NCBI GenBank assembly: GCA_002343505.1
Contig: DDQZ01000069.1
Location: 1 to 64,000 of the forward strand
Reading direction: 5' to 3'
Source: Verrucomicrobiaceae bacterium UBA2429
Lineage (GTDB): Bacteria; Verrucomicrobiota; Verrucomicrobiia; Verrucomicrobiales; Verrucomicrobiaceae
Length of the DNA stretch: 64,000 bases
The notes under the pieces were generated by a model. The model saw only the letters and a list, made by a program, of their open reading frames with translations. It made no database searches and was not told the origin of the DNA. The translations under genes were made by a program, and so were the position numbers. This document shows, piece after piece, positions 50,739-60,734 of the stretch; positions within the stretch are counted from its first letter, which is position 1; the number at the start of each line of letters is the position of its first letter.

Positions 50739-51860
50739 TCAAAAAGCGGGTCTTTGGTTTTCAGGCCACTCGCTGATGCGGCTCCAGTTTTTATGAAGCT
50801 CTTCAAGGTAGCGGCGAGGGTTGGGCTGGCTTTGCACGGTAGCGGTGCTGCCGAGAGCGGGGTCGGGCCAGGAATGGAGGCGGCTCAGGAGGCCGAGTTC
50901 CTGTGCAATTTCGCGCATGGTGCGCAGGGAAATCAGGGCGTATCTTTGCCAAGCAGAGCGGGTGGCGAAGACATCGGTGCGCAATGGCACGCCGAGTCGA
51001 GCTGCGTGGCGGGAAATGCGCTGGACGTTTTCCGCGCGAATATTGATTGGCTCGTGAAAGATGGTTACGGGGTCGAGTGGACGGAGTGCGGATAGGGTGG
51101 CGTGGAAGTCGGCGGCGTCGCACTCCGGGTAGGTGGGGGCGATGGCTGCGTAGATGTGCAGCCCGGCCTCGCTGGCGGCTTGCAGGGTGGCGAGCCGCTG
51201 GGAGGGAGCAGGGGCGCGGGGTTCGTAGATTTTGCTGAGGTCGTTGCGCAGGGTGGGCAGGCTCATGCCGAAGAGCAGGCGGGTGCCAAAGCTGCGGAAG
51301 AGGTCGAAATCTTGCCGGGCTAGTGGGCTGCGCGTGAGGATGCGGACGCGCAGGGTGGAGTGGTCGCGAATGAGTTCCAAAGAGCGCCTGACAACATGAC
51401 GCGCGGCGGCGGCCAGCTCTCTTTGGCGCGCCGGATCGGAATGGCGGATGGCCTGGTAGGGATCTGTGGTGGAGCAGTAGATGATGGCGCGGTTGCCGTC
51501 CGGTTTCAGCAGGCTCCTTGGCGTCTGCTCTGCCGCTCGCAGTGAGGCCAGGAAGCGTTTCTCATCCCAGCGGCGCAGCAACACATATTCCCCCCATTCC
51601 GCATCGGGATCGGCAATCCCATGCCGCTCCAGCAGCGCGCCCATTTTAATCGTGGCGGCGCTGGGCACATAGCAGAACCGGCAGGCGTGCGAGCAGCCGA
51701 TGGCGATGTTGAACGACCAGTTCGACAGGCTTTTGTGGACAAAGTGGTTGGGCTGAATGGTGGCCGGGACATCCCAGTAATCCACAGGCTCCCGATCCAC
51801 TACGGGAATCGCTTCGCGTGAGGAGCATCCAGAGAATTCGAGGAGGTCAGGAGTGATCAT
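50739..51860 (-). CDS. SPL-like radical SAM protein
   Basis: A 373-residue protein with CxxxCxxC at C56, C60 and C63 (GCSHACRFCYVPS), which binds the 4Fe-4S cluster. The sequence after it (KMGALLERHG, IYCSTTDPYQAI, RVRILTRSPLARQDFDLF, EPINIRAENVQRI) matches the spore photoproduct lyase/Rv2578c (PA0069) group of radical SAM proteins rather than true SplB. It starts 12 bp after the TcmP-like gene end on the same strand. The reaction is unknown. Confidence 0.85.
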   Translation of the reverse strand: MITPDLLEFSGCSSREAIPVVDREPVDYWDVPATIQPNHFVHKSLSNWSFNIAIGCSHACRFCYVPSAATIKMGALLERHGIADPDAEWGEYVLLRRWDEKRFLASLRAAEQTPRSLLKPDGNRAIIYCSTTDPYQAIRHSDPARQRELAAAARHVVRRSLELIRDHSTLRVRILTRSPLARQDFDLFRSFGTRLLFGMSLPTLRNDLSKIYEPRAPAPSQRLATLQAASEAGLHIYAAIAPTYPECDAADFHATLSALRPLDPVTIFHEPINIRAENVQRISRHAARLGVPLRTDVFATRSAWQRYALISLRTMREIAQELGLLSRLHSWPDPALGSTATVQSQPNPRRYLEELHKNWSRISEWPENQRPAF

Positions 51861-51872
51861 GTGGCAAAGAGG

Positions 51873-52760
51873 CTACGGCTTCAGAACATCTTTGGCGATT
51901 TTTAGCGCCGTGGCATTCTTTGCTGCGAAGCAAAGCAGGTAAAGAGCGGTGCCCGAGTCCGTCGCCAAGGTGAGGGGCTTTTCCGCCACTGAGTCGAACA
52001 CCGTTTTCAGGCGTTTGACAAAAAAATCGCTAATGGATGTAATGGTGGCAGTCTTCATGCGGGGTGTGACGCCAAACATGTCGGGCTCCCCAGTTTTGTA
52101 GAACTCGGGATACCAGTCCGATTCGGGCACTCCGAAAATCGCGTCCAATCGCCTGCACCACGCTTCGGAGATATTGCCATGTCCGGGCAACATGCGATTG
52201 ACGCCAATTCCCGCTGGGAACAGCAGCCACATATCGATGGCCTCCGTCCGTGCCACCGCCTCAATGGTGGACCATGAGACCTGCATGCCAAATGGATCGA
52301 GAAACAGAACGGCGCGCCGCTTTTTCCAGTCCCAAGAATCGCAGATTTGCCGAAGGCGGGCATTGGCGTCATCAGCATGGATGGAAATGCGCTGGGACAG
52401 TTCGGGATAGTCGTGTTTAAGGGCGTTCAGTTCAGCGGCTCGGGACGGGTTTTTTTCAATGAACACATAGCGGGTAAAAGGCGGCTTCGTCTCCAATGCG
52501 AGGCGTACCGAGCTGCTGAGAAACTCGACGGTATCTGGTGCGGAGAGTTCCGGGAGCAGTTCCAGGGTGGATTCGCACTCCGGCGAATCTTTGGGTTTTG
52601 GCAAGTTGTAGCCTGTGCCAGCGAAGGCATCGATATAGCAAAACGCCTCGCACCAAGGCCGGCCCTTCATGATCTGAACATAAGCAGCCAAATACTTTCG
52701 CAGTCGTTCCAGCTTCTCAGCCGTCCAACTCCCTCCGAAGGATTGTTTGGGACCATTCAT
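51873..52760 (-). CDS. tcmP: Three-Cys-motif partner protein TcmP
   Basis: A 295-residue protein of the TcmP (TIGR04474) family. Signature pieces are CYIDAFAGTGYN near residue 41, FIEKNPSRAAELNALK, and AVLFLDPFGMQVSW near residue 148. These make a SAM-methyltransferase-like fold: the DAFAGTG loop corresponds to motif I. The family is named for its pairing with a radical-SAM-like three-Cys protein, and the SPL-like radical SAM gene follows directly. The 114-bp gap before it (52761-52874) is AT-rich and probably holds the promoter of the pair. Confidence 0.87.
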   Translation of the reverse strand: MNGPKQSFGGSWTAEKLERLRKYLAAYVQIMKGRPWCEAFCYIDAFAGTGYNLPKPKDSPECESTLELLPELSAPDTVEFLSSSVRLALETKPPFTRYVFIEKNPSRAAELNALKHDYPELSQRISIHADDANARLRQICDSWDWKKRRAVLFLDPFGMQVSWSTIEAVARTEAIDMWLLFPAGIGVNRMLPGHGNISEAWCRRLDAIFGVPESDWYPEFYKTGEPDMFGVTPRMKTATITSISDFFVKRLKTVFDSVAEKPLTLATDSGTALYLLCFAAKNATALKIAKDVLKP

Positions 52761-52874
52761 TAGCGAAGAATAATTGTTCCTGCGAACAAGACAAGGGGGT
52801 TCGGGAATTCTGTATTATCTCGAAGTTTCATTTAGCGTTCCCGATTCTCTGTCCCTGAGAGGAGAAAGGGACCG

Positions 52875-53645
52875 TCAAAACTTCAAATGCTTCACGGTCA
52901 GGCCCTGGTTGATGAGTTGCTTCAAAGAGTCTATGCCGATGCGCAGGTGGTCGGCGACGTGGTTGGTGTCCACTTTTTGGTCGCTCTCGGCGGTTTTGAT
53001 GCCTTCGGGGATCATCGGCTGGTCGGAGACGAGGAGGAGGGCGCCGGTGGGGATTTCGTTGAAGAAGCCGGTCATGAAGATGGTGGCGGTCTCCATGTCT
53101 ATGGCGATGGCGCGCAGCTCGCGGAGATACTCTTTGAATTTCTCGTCGTGCTCCCAGACGCGGCGGTTGGTGGTATAGACGGTGCCGGTCCAGTAGTCGC
53201 GGCCATGGTCGCGGATGGTGGTGGAGATGGCTTTTTGCAGGGCGAAGGCGGGCAGCGCCGGCACCTCGGGTGGAAAGTAGTCGTTGCTGGTGCCATCACC
53301 CCGGATGGCGGCGATGGGGAGGATGAAGTCGCCAATGCTGCCGCGATGCTTGAGGCCGCCGCACTTGCCAAGGAAGAGCACGGCTTTCGGTTTGATGGCG
53401 CTGAGCAGGTCCATGACGGTGGCGGCGGTGGCGCTGCCCATTCCGAAGTTGATGATGCTGATGTCGCCAGCGGTGGCGTTGGGCATGGGCTTGTCCTTGC
53501 CGCGCACTTTGACGCGGTGCCACTGGGCGAAGAGCTTCACATATTGGTTGAAGTTCGTCAGCAGGATGTAGCCGCCGAACTCCTCCAGCGGCGTGCCGGT
53601 GTAACGTGGCAGCCAGTTTTCCACGATGGCGGTGCGCGAGGTCAT
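52875..53645 (-). CDS. amn: AMP nucleosidase, short form
   Basis: A 256-residue protein of the nucleoside phosphorylase fold that hydrolyses AMP to adenine and ribose 5-phosphate. Signature pieces: SIINFGMGSATAATVMDLL, AVLFLGKCGGLKHRGSIGDF and AIAIDMETATIFMTGF (with the E of the ribose site), plus LVSDQPMIPEGIKT. The length fits the short AMP nucleosidases of Bacteroidetes-like bacteria rather than the E. coli form with its extra N-domain. Start ATG at 53645 (MTSRTAIVENWL). Confidence 0.9.
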   Translation of the reverse strand: MTSRTAIVENWLPRYTGTPLEEFGGYILLTNFNQYVKLFAQWHRVKVRGKDKPMPNATAGDISIINFGMGSATAATVMDLLSAIKPKAVLFLGKCGGLKHRGSIGDFILPIAAIRGDGTSNDYFPPEVPALPAFALQKAISTTIRDHGRDYWTGTVYTTNRRVWEHDEKFKEYLRELRAIAIDMETATIFMTGFFNEIPTGALLLVSDQPMIPEGIKTAESDQKVDTNHVADHLRIGIDSLKQLINQGLTVKHLKF

Positions 53646-53774
53646 GGCGGAGTTTCGCGCTTTTGCGACATCCGCGCAAGGCAAGGGCGTGGTTTTGTCT
53701 TTCAGTCAATCCAGCGGGCATGTATGAGCATGGGCATCTTTGCCCAGCATCACGCCATCATGCACCATGCTTCC

Positions 53775-54620
53775 ATGAATGAATCCATGCCCAGCCGCCG
53801 GCGCTGGCTGGCGGCGTTGCTGCCAGCCGCCCTCGGTGCTTGCGCGCAGCCTCAGGGCCTCGCTGGTGGTGTCTCCCGCTCCGCGAGGGCTTATGCGGAG
53901 TATCAGCGCACCTTTGCCGTCTCCGGCGCGCATTTCCGCTACCATCCTTATGGCGGGCAGGGACGCGCGTGGACGATGCAGATGGAGCGGCTCTGGCAGG
54001 GGCTGCGGCATGACATGCGCGTGGGCTACATGGTGAAAAATCTGCGCTCCGGCGCGGTGCTGGCCGAGCAGCAGGCGGACCGTTTTTTCTTTGGCAGCTC
54101 AATGCCGAAGCCCGCCATCTCGGCGATGCTGCTGGAGAAACGGCAGGGCCGTCTCAGTCACGAGGAGTTCATGCATGTGGTGAGGGTCTGCGACAAAAGC
54201 GAGAACTCCTCCTGGATGGCTCTGCACGCGCGGCTGCACCCGCAGGATGAGGTAAACTTTCTCTGGAAATACCGGCTGCCGCAGGTCAGCGTGCTGGGCA
54301 ATCAACTCACGCCGCGCTTCATCGCCGAATTTTACGAGCGCTGCTACAACCACCGTCTGGACCACGGCACGTGGCTGCTGCTGGAGGCGATGCGGCGGGA
54401 TCAATATGGCTTTGGCCGACTTTATCTGCCCGCGCACATCGCTTACGCCGGGGGCAAGACGGGCAACTATGGCGAGTGGGATCACGAGTCCCTGTTCTTC
54501 GAGGACCGCGGCACGCCGTATGCCATCGTGGTCTTCACGCGCGGGCATGTCTCGCCGGGGAAGATGAATCTGCCGCTGGGCGCGCTGATGGGCGGACTGT
54601 ATCGGGCGCATGTGGGATAG
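53775..54620 (+). CDS. Serine hydrolase, beta-lactamase-like lipoprotein
   Basis: A 281-residue protein. The signal region ends in LGAC with C23, a possible lipobox. The penicillin-binding fold is marked by SxxK at S109-K112 (SSMPK), SxN at S142-N144 (SENS) and KTG at K228-G230 (GGKTGNYG). This is the complete catalytic triad set of class A beta-lactamases and D,D-peptidases. No clear Glu of the omega loop was seen, so carboxypeptidase or esterase-like activity is as likely as drug hydrolysis. The start at 53775 is the ATG before the leader; 53787 is an alternative. Confidence 0.8.
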   Translation: MNESMPSRRRWLAALLPAALGACAQPQGLAGGVSRSARAYAEYQRTFAVSGAHFRYHPYGGQGRAWTMQMERLWQGLRHDMRVGYMVKNLRSGAVLAEQQADRFFFGSSMPKPAISAMLLEKRQGRLSHEEFMHVVRVCDKSENSSWMALHARLHPQDEVNFLWKYRLPQVSVLGNQLTPRFIAEFYERCYNHRLDHGTWLLLEAMRRDQYGFGRLYLPAHIAYAGGKTGNYGEWDHESLFFEDRGTPYAIVVFTRGHVSPGKMNLPLGALMGGLYRAHVG

Positions 54621-54663
54621 GCATCCTGCCTGTCCCATGTGAACCGGGCATTCTGCCCGGTTC
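54613..54663. terminator. Two tandem hairpins between convergent genes
   Basis: TGGGATAGGC/GCCTGTCCCA (54613-54637, loop ATCCT) spans the serine hydrolase stop codon. GAACCGGGC/GCCCGGTTC (54641-54663, loop ATTCT) follows, ending 4 bp before the ispG stop. The two share loop and stem patterns (GGCATCCTGCC and GGGCATTCTGCCC) and look like copies of one small repeat that serves as a bidirectional terminator. Confidence 0.75.
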
Positions 54664-54666
54664 CAT

Positions 54667-56466
<1,800 letters not shown>

Positions 56467-56584
56467 GAGGCGGGAGCGCCATCATGCACTGGCCGCGCGC
56501 TCATGCCAGCGGCTTCTGAAGCGCGGCCCGCCGCGCGCTTGAAGCCGCCCTTGCCCGCGCGCCGCGCCGCTTTAAACATCCCGC

Positions 56585-57526
56585 ATGGTCGCCATCGCCA
56601 CCCCCACCCTGGTCTCCGAGATCCTGCGCCTGAAAAAGGAGCGCAACGCCGTCATCCTCGCGCACAACTACCAGACGCGCGACATCCAGGAGATCGCCGA
56701 TTTTGTCGGCGACTCGCTCGGCCTCGCCTACAAGGCGAAGGAGACCCGCGCCGATGTCATCGCCTTCTGCGGCGTCCATTTCATGGCCGAGACCGCCAAG
56801 ATCGTGAACCCCGGCAAGACCGTCGTCCTGCCCGATGCCAACGCCGGCTGCTCCCTGGAGCAAAGCTGCCCCGGCCCGCAGCTTGAGGCCTTCCTCAAAG
56901 CCAACGCCGCCAAAAACTATTACGTCATCGCCTACATCAACTGCTCCGCGCACGTCAAAGCCCTCAGTGACTGCATCTGCACCAGCGGCAACGCCGTCAA
57001 AATCGTCCAGGCCGCCCCGCCGGACCGGCCCATCCTCTTCGTGCCGGATCAAAACCTCGGCTCCTGGGTCATGGAGCAGACCGGGCGCAAAATGGACCTC
57101 TGGAAGGGCGCTTGCTACGTCCACGTCGAGTTCACGCGCGACAGCATCCTGGCCATCAAAGACAAGCACCCGGACGCCCAGGTCGTGGCCCACCCCGAAT
57201 GCACCTACGCCGTGCGCATGCTCGCCGACGAGGTGTGCAGCACCGAGAAAATGGTCGGCTACTGCCGCAGCCACCCCGCCGGCGCCTTCATCATCGTCAC
57301 CGAGAGCGGCATGCTCCACCGCCTGGAGCGCGAGGTGCCGGGGAAAACCTTCATCCCCGGCCCCACCGGCCACTGCGCCTGCGCCGACTGCCGCTACATG
57401 AAGCTGAACACCCTGCAAAAGCTCCACGACGCGCTGCGCGACCTGGAACCCCGCGTCGAGCTGCCCGAGGACATCCGCGCCCGCGCCGAAAAGCCCATCC
57501 TGCGCATGCTGGAGCTGAGCCGGTGA
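56585..57526 (+). CDS. nadA: Quinolinate synthase NadA
   Basis: A 313-residue 4Fe-4S enzyme that condenses iminoaspartate and DHAP to quinolinate for NAD synthesis. Features: AHNYQTRDIQEIADFVGDSL, the first cluster Cys in PDANAGCSLEQSCP, the second in HPECTYAVRMLADEVCST, and the third region PTGHCACADCRYMKLNTL. The pseudo-triplicated fold is complete. No nadB or nadC gene is present in the window. It is divergent from ispG, sharing a 118-bp gap. Confidence 0.95.
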   Translation: MVAIATPTLVSEILRLKKERNAVILAHNYQTRDIQEIADFVGDSLGLAYKAKETRADVIAFCGVHFMAETAKIVNPGKTVVLPDANAGCSLEQSCPGPQLEAFLKANAAKNYYVIAYINCSAHVKALSDCICTSGNAVKIVQAAPPDRPILFVPDQNLGSWVMEQTGRKMDLWKGACYVHVEFTRDSILAIKDKHPDAQVVAHPECTYAVRMLADEVCSTEKMVGYCRSHPAGAFIIVTESGMLHRLEREVPGKTFIPGPTGHCACADCRYMKLNTLQKLHDALRDLEPRVELPEDIRARAEKPILRMLELSR

Positions 57527-57562
57527 GGAAAAGCCGAGCCACTTTGGGCGGGGACTTCCGGC

Positions 57563-60151
57563 CTACTTCGGCAGCACCTCGACGATGAAGGCGCGGTCTT
57601 TGCCGAACCAGGTCTTCGCCACGCGGCGGATGTCCTTGCCGGTGACGGCTTCGATGAGGCCGGGCAGCTTCTGGAAGTGGTCGTGGCCGAGGCCGTTGAT
57701 CTCGTTCCAGCCGAGCGCGTCGGCGCGCGCGCCGCTGCCCTGCTGGGAGCGCAGCCAGGAGGATTTCCACGCGGTCTTGGCACGGCTGATTTCCTCCGCA
57801 GTGAGGCCGTTTTTCGCCAGATCGGCGATGAGGCGCAGCATCTCGGCCCGGGCCAGGGAGACCTTTGCCGGATCGGTGCCGACGTAGAAATAAAACGCGC
57901 CCGCGCCGAGCGCGGCGAAGCTCTGCGCGCCCACATAATAGGCCAGGCCGAGCTCCTCGCGGATGCGGTTGAAAAGGCGGCTGCCCATGTCGCTGCAAGC
58001 CTCGTCCATCAAAGTGAGCGCGTGGGTGTCCGCGTCATGCAGGCCGGTAGTGCGGTAACCGATGACGAGCACGGCCTGCTCCTTGTCCATGTGCTGCGTC
58101 CAGCTCCCGGCTTTGGCGCGGAGCCGCGCCAGCTCCTCCGGCAGTGTCACCGGGCGGCGCGCGCCCTTGGGCAGCCTGCCGAGGTGCTTCTGAACAAGCT
58201 GGCGGATGGCGGCGGCTGAGACATCGCCATCCACGCTGATGACGCCGTTGGCGCCGGTGAATGAGGCGCGCAGCATGGCGCGGCAGCCGGCCACGGTGAG
58301 CGCCCTCACGCTTGCCTCGGTGCCCAGCGCGGTGCGCTCAAAGGGCAGCCCCTCAAAGATGTGCCGCCGCGCGCGGCGCATGGCCACGGTGAGAGGGTCC
58401 TCCATCTCCTCCTGGATGCTGGCCAGGTGGCGCTTCTTCACCTCGGCGAGCCCGGCGGCGGGCAGGGTGGCGTTTTGGATGAGGTCGGACAACAGATCAA
58501 ATGCGCGCGCCTCGTCCCCGCGCATGACCTCGGCGCCCAGGGTGTAACGGTGCGCGTCGGCGGAGCAGTGCAGGCTGCCGCCGAGGTTCTCCAGCTCGGA
58601 GGCGATCTGCCTGGCGGCGCGCTTTTTCGTGCCCTTCAAAAGCAGCGCGGCGGAGACCATGGTGACGCCCGCATTACCGGCGGTCTCGGCGGGCACGCTG
58701 GCAAGGAAGCCGGCGCGGATGGAGACGAGCGGCAGGCGCGGATTCTCCCGCACAAGCAGGGTGAGGCCGTTCGGCAAAACGACGCGCTCCACGCCGGCGC
58801 GCTCCGTGGCGGAGATGCCGGCGCTGGCGGCGGTCTCGACCTCTGGGCCGACGACGGCCACGCTCAGCGTCGCCGGCACCAGGTAACGCCGCGCCACCTC
58901 GCGGATGCGCTCCGGGGTGAGAGCGCGCACGGCCTCCAGGTAATGGCGCGAGTGCTCCAGGCTGCCCACATGCAGCCATCCGTGGCCGAGCGCGGCGGCC
59001 TGGCCCTTCGTGGTGCTCAGTGCGCGGAGCTGGCCGCTGGTGGTGGCGCGCACGGCCTTGTCAAGTTCGGCGGCGTCAGGCCCGGCGGCGCGCATTTTCT
59101 CCACCACCTCCAGCATGGCGGCGCGGCAGGCGGTCTCGTCCTCCGGGTCGCACTCCACCTCGGCATTGAAGACGCCGCATTCCTGCGCGCCCCACGCGCC
59201 GGCCCACACCCAGTGGGCGATGCCGAGCTTCTCGCGCAGCTCCTGGTAAAGCCGCGCGCTGCGGCCGGAGCCGAGCAGAAAGGCCAGCACATCGAGCGCG
59301 GGCTTGTCCTCATGCCCCTCGCCGGGGATCTGCCAGCCCAGGGCCAGGCGCGTGAGCTCGGTGGCGAAGTTTTTCCGCCCCTCGCGCAGGCCGCGCTGGG
59401 CGGGCTCCGCAGGCAGGCGCGCGGGCTCGTAAGGGCGGCGCTCCCAGGAGCCGAGCTGGCGCTCGACGATCTCGAAGGCTTCCCGTGCGGACACCGCGCC
59501 GGCGATGACGACGAAGCAGTTGTTCGGCGCATAATGGCGCTGGTAAAAGGCGGCCAGGTCCGGCTGGCGCGCCTGGTCGAAGACGGCGCGGTGGCCGATG
59601 ACCGGGTGCCGCAGCGGATGCGCGCGGAAGGCGGTGGCCTGCACGAGGTCCTGCAGCGCGTGGCCGGGGTCGTCATCGCACATGGCCATCTCGCGGCGGA
59701 TGACATCCTGCTCTTTTTCCAGCTCGGCGGCGTCAATCTTCGAGTGGCGCGCCATGTCGGCCAAAATCTCCAGATAACCCTCAAGGTGCGCGGCCAGGCC
59801 GTCAATGTAATAGACCGTGCGGTTGAAGGTGGTGTAGGCGTTCACATAACCGCCGAGCTGCTGGATATGCTGGGAGATCTCCTGGGCGGAGCGCTTCCAG
59901 GTGCCCTTGAAAAGCATGTGCTCCAGGCAGTGCGCCAGACCCGCGCCAGTCCACGCCTCCTCATGCAGGCTGCCGGCCCTGACCCAGAGCTGCACACTCA
60001 CCAGGGGATGCTCATGGTCCTCGCGCACGATGACCTCCAAGCCGTTCGGCAAAGTGCGGGCCTGCGCGTTCATCGGCGGCGCTTCGACAGAGGCGGGCGC
60101 GGCTTTTTTCACAGGACGGCGGGCGGGTGCGGCGGGGCGTTTGGCTGGCAT
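57563..60151 (-). CDS. Double-length M16 zinc peptidase (pitrilysin family)
   Basis: An 862-residue protein with two M16 modules in one chain. The first module holds the inverted zinc site HCLEH (AHCLEHMLFKG) and the distal Glu in EKEQDVIRREMAM, so it is catalytic. The second module (from RVVLPNGLTLLVRENPRLPL) lacks HxxEH and has the R/Y-type pair seen in inactive partner subunits (DMGSRLFNRIREELGLAYYV). In two-gene pairs these are separate proteins; here they are joined like pitrilysin. There is no signal peptide. The start is unsure: ATG at 60151, 60166 or 60073. Confidence 0.9.
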   Translation of the reverse strand: MPAKRPAAPARRPVKKAAPASVEAPPMNAQARTLPNGLEVIVREDHEHPLVSVQLWVRAGSLHEEAWTGAGLAHCLEHMLFKGTWKRSAQEISQHIQQLGGYVNAYTTFNRTVYYIDGLAAHLEGYLEILADMARHSKIDAAELEKEQDVIRREMAMCDDDPGHALQDLVQATAFRAHPLRHPVIGHRAVFDQARQPDLAAFYQRHYAPNNCFVVIAGAVSAREAFEIVERQLGSWERRPYEPARLPAEPAQRGLREGRKNFATELTRLALGWQIPGEGHEDKPALDVLAFLLGSGRSARLYQELREKLGIAHWVWAGAWGAQECGVFNAEVECDPEDETACRAAMLEVVEKMRAAGPDAAELDKAVRATTSGQLRALSTTKGQAAALGHGWLHVGSLEHSRHYLEAVRALTPERIREVARRYLVPATLSVAVVGPEVETAASAGISATERAGVERVVLPNGLTLLVRENPRLPLVSIRAGFLASVPAETAGNAGVTMVSAALLLKGTKKRAARQIASELENLGGSLHCSADAHRYTLGAEVMRGDEARAFDLLSDLIQNATLPAAGLAEVKKRHLASIQEEMEDPLTVAMRRARRHIFEGLPFERTALGTEASVRALTVAGCRAMLRASFTGANGVISVDGDVSAAAIRQLVQKHLGRLPKGARRPVTLPEELARLRAKAGSWTQHMDKEQAVLVIGYRTTGLHDADTHALTLMDEACSDMGSRLFNRIREELGLAYYVGAQSFAALGAGAFYFYVGTDPAKVSLARAEMLRLIADLAKNGLTAEEISRAKTAWKSSWLRSQQGSGARADALGWNEINGLGHDHFQKLPGLIEAVTGKDIRRVAKTWFGKDRAFIVEVLPK

Positions 60152-60205
60152 GAGGGGCGGATGCATGGAGCGGGATGCGCCCTGCGGCAAGCGGCGAGGC
60201 GCGCG

Positions 60206-60688
60206 TCACTTGCCCTGCGCCTCGGACGAGGCGGCAACGGCTTTTTCCAGAGCCAGAATGAAGTCGCGGTCCTCATCCGAAAGGCGGTCCAGAGGCACCT
60301 CATAGGGCGTCTTTCCCACCAGCAGCCGCGCCTTGCCGTCGCGCACCAGCGTGGGCCGGGCGGGCGGCTGCGCCGCCGGGCCGGAGGGCTGGCCGTCCAC
60401 AAAGGTTTGCTCGCTCTGCTCGAAGGCGATGAGCTTGCCCAGCAGGCTGCGGCCATCCGTGCTTTTCCACTGCCGCGCGTCACTGAGAGTGAAGTACTGG
60501 ATTTCCCGCACCACAGTTGGCTGGCGCGCGGGAGCGGCGGGTGTGGCGGTCCCTCCGCTGCCGCCGCCGCCCGTGGAGCGTGTTTTAAATTTCTTCGGTG
60601 TCGCCGGTATGACGACCTGCGCGGAGGCGATGTGCGGGCAGCCCGCCAGGAGGATGAGCAGGACAACCGCAGGCATGGGAATTTTCAT
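60206..60688 (-). CDS. Exported protein with SHD1-like domain
   Basis: A 160-residue protein with a signal peptide (MKIPMPAVVLLILLAGCPHI; a Cys near the end could be a lipobox). A Gly/Thr/Pro linker is followed by a domain like SLA1 homology domain 1: RQWKSTDGRSLLGKLIAFE and VPLDRLSDEDRDFI. Such domains recur in exported verrucomicrobial and planctomycete proteins; their role is thought to be binding. It lies between the M16 peptidase and the propeller gene on the same strand. Confidence 0.82.
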   Translation of the reverse strand: MKIPMPAVVLLILLAGCPHIASAQVVIPATPKKFKTRSTGGGGSGGTATPAAPARQPTVVREIQYFTLSDARQWKSTDGRSLLGKLIAFEQSEQTFVDGQPSGPAAQPPARPTLVRDGKARLLVGKTPYEVPLDRLSDEDRDFILALEKAVAASSEAQGK

Positions 60689-60734
60689 GCCCGGCTTTTA
60701 CCACGCCTTGGGCGGAATGGGAAGACTTGTGTTT

